A DNA stretch of 46,066 nt. Origin: Leyella stercorea. Lineage in GTDB: Bacteria > Bacteroidota > Bacteroidia > Bacteroidales > Bacteroidaceae. The notes beneath the pieces were generated by a model. It was not told where the DNA came from. It did not search any database and saw nothing but the letters and a program-made list of their open reading frames with translations. Location: the NCBI RefSeq assembly GCF_019052365.1, contig NZ_JAHQUY010000017.1:1-46066 (forward strand), read 5' to 3'. Below, one piece after another: positions 25,526-31,917 of the stretch. A program made the position numbers and the translations under genes. How positions within the stretch are numbered: position 1 is the stretch's first letter; every line of letters begins with the position of its first letter.

Positions 25526-26326
25526 CTATTCTACAAAACTTGAAGGCGGTGCTCCAAGATATTTCTGTACGTATCGGCTAAAATACGACTCTGACGAAAA
25601 GCCAAACAAGTCAGATATCTCTGTAAAGGTTAGATGCTTGTTCTTAAGTAGACGGGCAATATCGAGCGATGTATAACGTGTTATCCAAAAGGCTGCCGGA
25701 TAGCCACTTACCTTCTTCGATACTTCCGATAAGTATTTCGGAGTAACACAAAGGAGGTCGGCATAATACCCAATCTCACGGTTCTTTCTATAGTCGCCAC
25801 GTTCGAGCAAAGCCAGAAACCTGTTCATCAGAGAGGAATAGAGTTGAGTAACGGTGTCGTCAGTGCCATAGAGCGAGGCATGGAAATCAAAGAAGTCGAT
25901 AATAATCGCCTGAACGGCATTGATCATTGCGTCGCGATGAAACTTGTGAGTCGTTAAAGCAAGACGACGGCGGATATTATCGAAATCGAGTGCGCACACC
26001 TGCTGCATTTCCAGCGTAAGGTGCATAATCGGATTGTTAAATAAGGACAATCCTCCACGGGTACCATAGTTGCTATGCGGTGTGCTTATTGCGATGAACT
26101 GAGGAGTGGCATAAAATACATCAACCTTAAAGTCGCTGCTCTCCCGTATGTCTTTCAGCAAATCGCTGCGACGCACTATCAGGCAGTCGCCTCCCCTCAT
26201 GACATATCCATTGCCATTGAAAGAGAAACTGCATTCCCCTTCATGGCAGTAGGCGTGGCACAAGTATTCGTCTTTAGTGCCGTCACCGACATTCATCAGC
26301 GTATTTTCAAAAATCACATCCTTCAT
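25526..26326 (-). CDS. AraC-family transcriptional regulator
   Basis: 266 aa from the ATG at 26326; a longer version would need a TTG at 26359. The N-terminal part is a cupin-like sensing domain (LCHAYCHEGECSFSFNGNGYVMRGGDCLIV). The C-terminal ~100 residues hold the two HTH motifs, the second reading TFTEISDLFGFSSESYFSRYVQKYLGAPP (described by its position, about 232-260), the AraC signature. It lies directly upstream of the six-gene redox operon in the same direction, so it is the likely activator. The ligand is unknown; the context suggests a carbonyl, quinone or oxidant stress signal. Confidence 0.92.
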   Translation of the reverse strand: MKDVIFENTLMNVGDGTKDEYLCHAYCHEGECSFSFNGNGYVMRGGDCLIVRRSDLLKDIRESSDFKVDVFYATPQFIAISTPHSNYGTRGGLSLFNNPIMHLTLEMQQVCALDFDNIRRRLALTTHKFHRDAMINAVQAIIIDFFDFHASLYGTDDTVTQLYSSLMNRFLALLERGDYRKNREIGYYADLLCVTPKYLSEVSKKVSGYPAAFWITRYTSLDIARLLKNKHLTFTEISDLFGFSSESYFSRYVQKYLGAPPSSFVE

Positions 26327-26880
26327 CTTTGAAACCGAAGATGGTGCAAGTGATAACAAGGCATATCTTTATAAAGGTATCTCAATTATGGCAAAAGAAC
26401 TTATCAATAGATTGAATTTTCTTTGCCCAGACTGTTTATGGAGTTTCATCCCCTTTATAATAACATGTAGAGTCAAACCATCAATCCAAATCCGCATAAA
26501 TAAATGTGATACTTTCAAAGTACATCATCCACAATCCACTTGACTTTATACCATTTTAGATATACAGCCAATCAAGTAAAGTCGTTAGTATATCCACATA
26601 TATGAAGACAATCACCTCACTGCATCCCTTTCTTTACAGCCTTTCCTATTTCCCATTCTCCCCTCATTTTGGCATCCATCCCCCACATTTTCGTGTAAAA
26701 GCAAGTTAAAAACATTAAATATTCATCATCCCCACCCCTTCAAACAAACCCCAATCCACTTTTCTACCGTATAAACTGCAAATAACTGATAGGCAATTGC
26801 TTCTAAATACGGGTGTTAAAACCAGCGATCTGACAAAAGTTAAACATTTTACAACACAAACCATTTTTAATATTCGATAT
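26327..26880. other. Long intergenic region upstream of araC, nothing recognised
   Basis: About 550 bp without a recognisable gene, RNA or strong promoter for araC. It is A/T- and C-rich on the plus strand. A possible plus-strand reading from the ATG at about 26388 to 26543 gives a protein with no recognisable features. It may be degraded DNA, consistent with the fossil toxin locus that follows. Confidence 0.5.
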
Positions 26881-26912
26881 TTTGTGAATATCGCTAAAAA
26901 GAAATAACTTTG
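26881..26912 (+). promoter_or_regulatory. Promoter of the fossil HigB-like toxin
   Basis: TTTG (26881-26884), 20-bp spacer, TAACTTTG (26905-26912): a full Bacteroidota promoter. The start site would fall at about 26918, essentially on the ancestral start codon, so the transcript would have been leaderless. Confidence 0.75.
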
Positions 26913-26916
26913 CTAC

Positions 26917-27233
26917 ATAAATATTGAGTTTGACAAGGAATATCTGCAAGACTTATATTTCAAAGGGAAAACAAGTGACAAGAAGCATCGATTTCAGCCT
27001 GAAGTTGTGCGTAGCTATCAAAAAGCAGTAGTTGCACTTGCACATGCTAAATGCATAGAGGATTTGTTTGTGTTTAAGTCATTAAACTATGAAGTTCTTG
27101 TTGGGGACAAAAAGGCATTTCTTCTGTTTGATGCGGAAAACAGTATCGCTTGGAATTTATAGTCAAAGATAATATTGACGACATAACAATAAAAGTATGC
27201 CGTCTGTTAGATATTAGCAATCATTATAAGTAA
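26917..27233 (+). pseudogene. HigB/RelE-type toxin pseudogene
   Basis: From 26917 the frame reads I-NIEFDKEYLQDLYFKGK, then SDKKHRFQPEVV, ARCIEDLF-like AKCIEDLFVF and SLNYEVLVGDKK, the pattern of Bacteroidota HigB/RelE killer proteins. Three lesions are visible. The start codon is ATA where the family has ATG. A frameshift after VGDKK (about 27113-27118) moves the conserved continuation ISSV...QYRLEFIVKD...ICRLLDISNHYK to another frame. In that frame TGA replaces an Arg codon (ISSV-stop-CGKQYR). The original stop is TAA at 27231-27233; the current frame ends at TAG 27160. It is dead as a toxin. Confidence 0.82.
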
Positions 27234-27238
27234 ACAAT

Positions 27239-27566
27239 TATTGCTGTCCGGTAAAACTGATAATGTGGTCAAAGACGGGCTGAAAGCCCAACAATCACAT
27301 AGCCCAGGGCAGCGCCCTGGGTAAACATTATACCCCACATCTACATTCGCCCTGAAAGGGCAAAAGCCTAATTATTAAGGTGTTGCCCTTACAGGGCGCA
27401 CTACTCAATATATACACTCAATCCCCAGGGCGCTGCCCTGGGCTATGTGATTGTTGGGCTTTCAGCCCGCATAGTATACAGGCAAGCCTCTTTAGTAAAT
27501 ATTGCTATAAAACACTGAACAACAAAGCAATATAAGGGTGAATAATTGTTTACCAGACAGCAATAG
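27239..27566. mobile_element. 328-bp MITE-like palindromic element
   Basis: The ends form an inverted repeat (ATTGCTGTCCGGTAAA at 27240-27255; complement with one mismatch at 27549-27564). Identical 8-bp TAAACAAT flank it (27231-27238 and 27567-27574), as a target-site duplication would. It encodes no transposase. Its interior is a 46-bp perfect inverted repeat around short GCCCT/AGGGC hairpins. The exact ends are uncertain, because a 13-bp inverted pair GTAAACAATTATT (27230-27242, 27541-27553) is nested with them. Confidence 0.65.
27276..27469. repeat. 46-bp perfect inverted repeat inside the element
   Basis: Arms 27276-27321 and 27424-27469 are exact complements, separated by 102 bp. Each arm itself contains small palindromes (GGGCTGAAAGCCC and CCCAGGGCAGCGCCCTGGG). 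Between them lie two more hairpins, GCCCTGAAAGGGC (27349-27361) and GCCCTTACAGGGC (about 27384-27396). Such GC-rich palindromic blocks are common repeats in Bacteroidota genomes. Confidence 0.9.
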
Positions 27567-27574
27567 TAAACAAT

Positions 27575-27643
27575 ATGGAAAGTATAAAAACATATAACTC
27601 TACAATCTTGAGCAAAATACGTTCTGCGGCTGCAATGTTGTAA
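27575..27643 (+). pseudogene. Candidate antitoxin N-terminal remnant
   Basis: ATG at 27575 opens a 22-codon frame (MESIKTYNSTILSKIRSA...) ending in TAA. If the palindromic element and one flanking 8-mer are removed, this ATG falls 5 nt after the toxin stop codon, the position expected for a HigA-type antitoxin. The family assignment rests on position and a weak resemblance of the N-terminus, so it is tentative. Confidence 0.38.
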
Positions 27644-27681
27644 ATAACAGCTGGCAGATAGCCAAATAAAACTGGAAGATA

Positions 27682-27720
27682 GGCTGGAAGATTTCCCATT
27701 CTTAAGGAAATCTTCCAGCC
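27682..27720. terminator. Intrinsic terminator downstream of yigZ
   Basis: Perfect 15-bp stem (27682-27696 and 27706-27720) with a 9-nt loop. T-rich tracts follow on both strands. It lies 62 bp past the yigZ stop and would end minus-strand transcription. Confidence 0.82.
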
Positions 27721-27781
27721 TTTATTATGCTTATAATGTGATGGTTACGGCGATCATGGAAGATATGGGGGATATTTTCAA

Positions 27782-28381
27782 CTAATCGTCTTTAAACGCA
27801 AGTTTATCAAACTTGGCTTTAAGCATTGGAGCCTCCGACTTACGAATTGAGAGTTTCATCTCGCAGGTATTGTCGTAGGTCTGGCTGATGATGCGAGGCG
27901 ACATATCCTTGATGATTTTCATTACATCGTTCATCATAATGTAAGGAAAATCGAAAACAACCTCCTCCTCTACGAACTGACTTACAATCTCTGCGTTGGC
28001 TATTGCCTCAGCCGCTGCAGTGCGATAGGCAACAATAAGTCCGCTTGTGCCAAGATTGACACCTCCGTAATAGCGCACGACGATGATAAGAATGTCGGTC
28101 AGCTCGTTCTTGTTGATCTGTCCGAGGATGGGCTTGCCGGCTGTGCTGCTCGGCTCGCCGTCGTCGTTGGCACGGAAATCGGTGCGGTCAGCACCGAGCA
28201 TGTATGCCCAGCACACATGACGTGCGTCATAATACTTCTTGCGAAACTCTGCTACGTATTGCTTCACCTCCTCTTCGGAAGTGACATGAAAGGCAAAAGC
28301 GAGAAACTTACTGCGTTTCTCGCTGTAGAAGCCTTCTGCGGGTGTGTCTGTGATTGTAAGAAATTCGTCTTTTTGCTCCAT
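27782..28381 (-). CDS. yigZ: YigZ/IMPACT-family protein
   Basis: 199 aa from the ATG at 28381. The IMPACT domain motifs are clear: SKFLAFAF, KYYDARHVCWAYMLG, DGEPSSTAGKPILGQI (about 95-110) and VVRYYGGVNLGTSGLIVAY. A C-terminal DUF1949-like alpha/beta domain follows. Homologues are linked to translation regulation, but the biochemical role in bacteria is unsettled. Another in-frame ATG at 28435 would extend the protein into the terminator hairpin upstream, so the shorter form is preferred. It follows the DUF1015 gene, from which it is separated by a hairpin. Confidence 0.9.
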   Translation of the reverse strand: MEQKDEFLTITDTPAEGFYSEKRSKFLAFAFHVTSEEEVKQYVAEFRKKYYDARHVCWAYMLGADRTDFRANDDGEPSSTAGKPILGQINKNELTDILIIVVRYYGGVNLGTSGLIVAYRTAAAEAIANAEIVSQFVEEEVVFDFPYIMMNDVMKIIKDMSPRIISQTYDNTCEMKLSIRKSEAPMLKAKFDKLAFKDD

Positions 28382-28397
28382 TGATATTAAATTGACA

Positions 28398-28450
28398 AGT
28401 AGACAAGGCGAGATGCATAACAAATGTTTATGCAAACCACCTTGTCTACT
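28398..28450 (-). terminator. Hairpin between the DUF1015 gene and yigZ
   Basis: AGTAGACAAGG (28398-28408) pairs with CCTTGTCTACT (28440-28450); an inner TGCATAA/TTTATGCA pair extends the structure. It lies about 30 bp past the DUF1015 stop and probably ends or attenuates that transcript. Confidence 0.65.
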
Positions 28451-28479
28451 CGTTGCTTATTCACTTATCTACTACTATG

Positions 28480-29727
28480 TTACGACAGCTTGTGGATGAC
28501 GAGTCCTGAGCGAAGCTTAGGCTCAAACCATGTTGCCTTCGGCGGCATGATCTTTCCGCTGTCGGCGATGTCAATAATCTGCTTCATTGAAACCGGATAG
28601 AGGGCGAGCGCCATGCGCATCTCGCCACTGTCTACGCGACGCTTCAGCTCTTCGAGACCGCGGAGACCACCTACGAAGTCGATGCGCTTATCTGAACGCA
28701 GGTCGGTGATGCCGAGAACCTTGTCGAGGATAAGACGACTCGAGATGTCTACGTCGAGAACGCCGATCGGGTCGTGGTCGTCGTATGTGCCCTGCTTGGC
28801 ATTGAGAGCAAACCAGTGACCGTCGAGGTAGAGTGAGAACTCGTGCAGGTGCTGCGGCTTGTAGATAGCCTCACCCTTGTCCTCAACCTCGAAGTTCTCG
28901 CGCAAAGCGTCGAGGAACTGCTCTGATGTAAGTCCGTTGAGGTCCTTTACAACTCGGTTATAGTCGAGCACGGTGAGCTGCGATGCCTGGAAGCAAACAG
29001 CCATGAAGTAGTTGTACTCCTCGTCGCCCTTGTGGTTGGGATTGTTCTTAGCCTTCTCTGCGCCAACGAGAGCAGCTGCGGCGCTGCGGTGGTGGCCGTC
29101 GGCGATGTAAAGAGCCGGCATCTTAGCAAACTCCTTGGTGATTACGTCGATATCGGCCTTGTCGCTGACAACCCAGAGCTGATGGCCGAAGCCGTCGTCG
29201 GGAGCAACGAAGTCGTACTCGGGTTTTGTTGCAGCGTAGCGCTTGATGAGCGCGTCGAGCACCTCGTTGTCAGGATAAGCGAAGAACACAGGTTCGATGT
29301 TAGCGTCGTTTACGCGAACATGCTTCATGCGGTCTTCCTCCTTGTCGCGGCGTGTCAGCTCGTGCTTTTTGATTGTGCCGTCAAGATAGTCGTTGACGAA
29401 AGCACCCACAACAAGTCCGTACTGAGTCTTGCCGTTCATTGTCTGAGCATAGATATAATAGTTCTCGTCTGCGTCCTGACGAAGCCAACCCTTCTCCTGG
29501 AACATCTTGAAGTTAGCAGCTGCCTTCTCGTAAACGCGCGGATCGTACTCGCTTGTGCCCGGCTCGAAGTCGATTTCCGGCTTGATGATGTGATAAAGAC
29601 TCTTCTCGTTATCGCCTGCCTCTGCTCTTGCCTCTTCACTATCGAGCACGTCGTAAGGACGTGATGCTATTTCTTCAACAAGGTCTTGCGGTGGACGTAC
29701 GCCACGGAATGGTTTTACTGTTGCCAT
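28480..29727 (-). CDS. DUF1015 family protein
   Basis: 415 aa, standard length. Opening MATVKPFRGVRPP and RPYDVLD are hallmarks; later KHELTRRDKEEDRMKHVR (about 118-135), ADGHHRSAAA (about 210-219) and IDFVGGLRGLEEL. The conserved HELT/DGHHR residues suggest a phosphate-handling or SerB/kinase-related active site, but no firm reaction can be read from the sequence. In many Bacteroidota it lies next to serA and serC, as here, which suggests a link to serine metabolism. It follows serA by 81 bp with a terminator-like hairpin between them. Confidence 0.9.
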   Translation of the reverse strand: MATVKPFRGVRPPQDLVEEIASRPYDVLDSEEARAEAGDNEKSLYHIIKPEIDFEPGTSEYDPRVYEKAAANFKMFQEKGWLRQDADENYYIYAQTMNGKTQYGLVVGAFVNDYLDGTIKKHELTRRDKEEDRMKHVRVNDANIEPVFFAYPDNEVLDALIKRYAATKPEYDFVAPDDGFGHQLWVVSDKADIDVITKEFAKMPALYIADGHHRSAAAALVGAEKAKNNPNHKGDEEYNYFMAVCFQASQLTVLDYNRVVKDLNGLTSEQFLDALRENFEVEDKGEAIYKPQHLHEFSLYLDGHWFALNAKQGTYDDHDPIGVLDVDISSRLILDKVLGITDLRSDKRIDFVGGLRGLEELKRRVDSGEMRMALALYPVSMKQIIDIADSGKIMPPKATWFEPKLRSGLVIHKLS

Positions 29728-29745
29728 TGTGTGATATATTTTAAA

Positions 29746-29789
29746 AACCCCACCACTATGTCCTCCCTATGGGGCAAAGGGGTGGGGTT
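29746..29789 (-). terminator. Hairpin after serA
   Basis: AACCCCACC (29746-29754) pairs with GGTGGGGTT (29781-29789); inner CCCTATGGGG pairing strengthens it. On the minus strand it is followed by TTTTTAA. It lies 20 bp past the serA stop. Confidence 0.7.
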
Positions 29790-29808
29790 ATCGGGGATTT
29801 TTACTTAA

Positions 29809-30726
29809 TTACTTGTTAACTTGGAACTTAGTGCAGCCGTCAGCGAAGAAAGCGTTGATCTGCTTAGCAGCTGCGATACCAGCGTTGGTGTTAGCCTCTG
29901 CTGTCTGAGCACCCATCTTCTTAGGTGTAGAGAAGTATCTGCCTTCGAACTTCTGGAACTCTTCGTTAGCGTCCGGCATGATGTCTGTGATGAACTTCAG
30001 GTCGGTGCGTTCTGCCATGAGGGCAAGGAGTTCGGGCTCGTTGATAACTTCCTTACGCGCTGTGTTGATGAGGATGCCGTTCTTGTGGAGCTTTCCAACA
30101 AGAGCAGCGTTGATGCTCTGCTTTGTTTCAGGAGTAGCAGGGATGTGCAGCGAAACGATGTCGCAGTTCTCGAAGAGAGCGTCCTGAGAGTCAACTGCCT
30201 TAACGCCAGCTGCCTCGATAGCCTCCTTCGGGCAGAAAGCGTCGTAAGCGTAAACTTCCATTTCGAAGCCCTTAGCAATGCGAGCCACGTTTCTACCTAC
30301 GTTGCCGAACGCGAGAATACCAAGCTTCTTGCCCTTCAACTCGCTACCCGACTTGCCGTTGTAGAAGTTGCGAACGCCGTAAACGAGCAAGCCGAATACG
30401 AGCTCAGCCACAGCATTAGAGTTCTGACCAGGTGTGTTCTCAACAACAACGTTCTTCTCCTTAGCGTAAGCACAATCGACATTGTCGTAACCAGCACCAG
30501 CACGTACAACAATCTTAAGCTGCTTTGCAGCGTCGAGCACTTCAGGTGTAACCTTGTCTGAGCGCACGATCATTGCGTCAGCGCCAGCCACAGCGTCGAG
30601 AAGCTGCTGCTTTTCTGTATATTTCTCAAGCAAAACGAGTTCGTTGCCTGCACCTTCTATTTCAGCCTTAATGCCGTCAACCGCTGCCTTTGCAAACGGT
30701 TTCTCTGTTGCCACTAATACTTTCAT
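29809..30726 (-). CDS. serA: D-3-phosphoglycerate dehydrogenase, short type with Lys in place of catalytic His
   Basis: 305 aa, short form without ACT or ASB domains. Rossmann motif GILAFGNVGRNVARIA (about 136-151), substrate Arg76 in RAGAGYDNVD, and Arg224 in NTARKEV. The C-terminal motif that is normally HIGAxT reads KKMGAQT, so the catalytic His is replaced by Lys (269/270). This matches the type IIIK class described for the Entamoeba histolytica enzyme, whose gene is related to Bacteroidota serA. It oxidises 3-phosphoglycerate to 3-phosphohydroxypyruvate, the first step of serine synthesis. The lack of an ACT domain means no serine feedback through that route. It starts 14 bp after serC. 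Confidence 0.93.
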   Translation of the reverse strand: MKVLVATEKPFAKAAVDGIKAEIEGAGNELVLLEKYTEKQQLLDAVAGADAMIVRSDKVTPEVLDAAKQLKIVVRAGAGYDNVDCAYAKEKNVVVENTPGQNSNAVAELVFGLLVYGVRNFYNGKSGSELKGKKLGILAFGNVGRNVARIAKGFEMEVYAYDAFCPKEAIEAAGVKAVDSQDALFENCDIVSLHIPATPETKQSINAALVGKLHKNGILINTARKEVINEPELLALMAERTDLKFITDIMPDANEEFQKFEGRYFSTPKKMGAQTAEANTNAGIAAAKQINAFFADGCTKFQVNK

Positions 30727-30740
30727 AGCTATACTATTTA

Positions 30741-31808
30741 TTAATGTTCCTTTTCAAAATCCTGCATGCACTTAACGAGAGCCTCAACGCCTTCCATAGG
30801 CATAGCGTTGTAGCAGCTTGCGCGGAAGCCACCTACCGAACGGTGACCCTTGATGCCGACCATACCACGCTGTGTAGCGTACTCTAAGAACGGCTTCTCA
30901 AGATCCTTGTACTCGTCGTTCATAACGAAGCAGATGTTCATCAAAGAACGAGAGTCCTTCTCTACTGTACCACGGAACAACTTGTTGCGGTCGATTTCGT
31001 CGTAGAGCACCTTTGCGCGAGCCTCAGCACGGCGAGCCATCTCCTCTACTCCACCCTGAGCCTTGATCCAGCGCAGTGTTTCGAGAGCGCAGTAGATAGG
31101 AACTACTGGAGGTGTGTTGAACATTGAGCCCTTCTCTACGTGTGTACGGTAGTCGAGCATTGTAGGAATCTGACGCGGAGCCTTACCCAAGCAGTCATCC
31201 TTTACGATGATGAGGGTAACACCAGCCATAGCGAGGTTCTTCTGGGCGCCTGCATAGATGCAGTCGTACTTAGCGACGTCGATAGGACGGCTGAAGATAT
31301 CAGAAGACATATCGCCGATAAGTCTTACGGGTACTTCCGGCTCCTTGCGGATTTCGGTACCATAAATAGTATTGTTTGTTGTGATATGCAAATAGTCGAG
31401 GTCTGTCGGGCATTCGTAATCCTTCGGATAGAAGGTATAGCCAGCGTCAGCAGACGATGCTACTTCTACAGCTTCGCCTATGAGCTTAGCCTCTTTCAAA
31501 GCCTTCTTTGCCCATGTACCTGTGTTGAGATAGCCTGCCTTCTTGATAAGGAAGTTGAAAGGAACCATGCAGAATTCCAAAGAGGCACCACCACCGAGGA
31601 ACAATACAGAGTAGCCTTCTGGCACCTTCAAGAGTTCCTTGATGAGAGCAACTGCCTCATCAACAACCGGTTGAAAATCTTTTGCACGATGGCTAATCTC
31701 AGCCAAAGAAAGACCTGAACCGTTAAAATCCAAAATCTGTTTTGCTGTGTTTTCGATCACTTCGCGAGGAAGAATAGAAGGTCCTGCATTAAAGTTGTAT
31801 TTCTTCAT
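30741..31808 (-). CDS. serC: Phosphoserine aminotransferase
   Basis: 355 aa. Hallmarks: the opening [28 protein letters not shown] (about 73-86), and the PLP lysine in [12 protein letters not shown] (about 188-199). The C-terminal segment [27 protein letters not shown] (about 318-344) is typical of SerC. It converts 3-phosphohydroxypyruvate and glutamate to phosphoserine, and in some bacteria makes the B6 precursor. First gene of the serC-serA unit; a promoter lies about 50 bp upstream. Confidence 0.97.
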   Translation of the reverse strand: MKKYNFNAGPSILPREVIENTAKQILDFNGSGLSLAEISHRAKDFQPVVDEAVALIKELLKVPEGYSVLFLGGGASLEFCMVPFNFLIKKAGYLNTGTWAKKALKEAKLIGEAVEVASSADAGYTFYPKDYECPTDLDYLHITTNNTIYGTEIRKEPEVPVRLIGDMSSDIFSRPIDVAKYDCIYAGAQKNLAMAGVTLIIVKDDCLGKAPRQIPTMLDYRTHVEKGSMFNTPPVVPIYCALETLRWIKAQGGVEEMARRAEARAKVLYDEIDRNKLFRGTVEKDSRSLMNICFVMNDEYKDLEKPFLEYATQRGMVGIKGHRSVGGFRASCYNAMPMEGVEALVKCMQDFEKEH

Positions 31809-31857
31809 CTGCCTGTTTGTTATTAAGTTAATAAAAGTTTGATTAATATTTCGCAGG

Positions 31858-31888
31858 CGAAGTTACAATTTATTTTTGAAAGTAACAA
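31858..31888 (-). promoter_or_regulatory. Promoter of serC-serA
   Basis: Minus-strand TTG (31888-31886), 20-bp spacer, TAACTTCG (31865-31858), one base off the TAnnTTTG consensus. It lies about 50 bp upstream of serC. Confidence 0.5.
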
Positions 31889-31917
31889 GCAAAAATTTAC
31901 AAAATGTTACTCTTACT

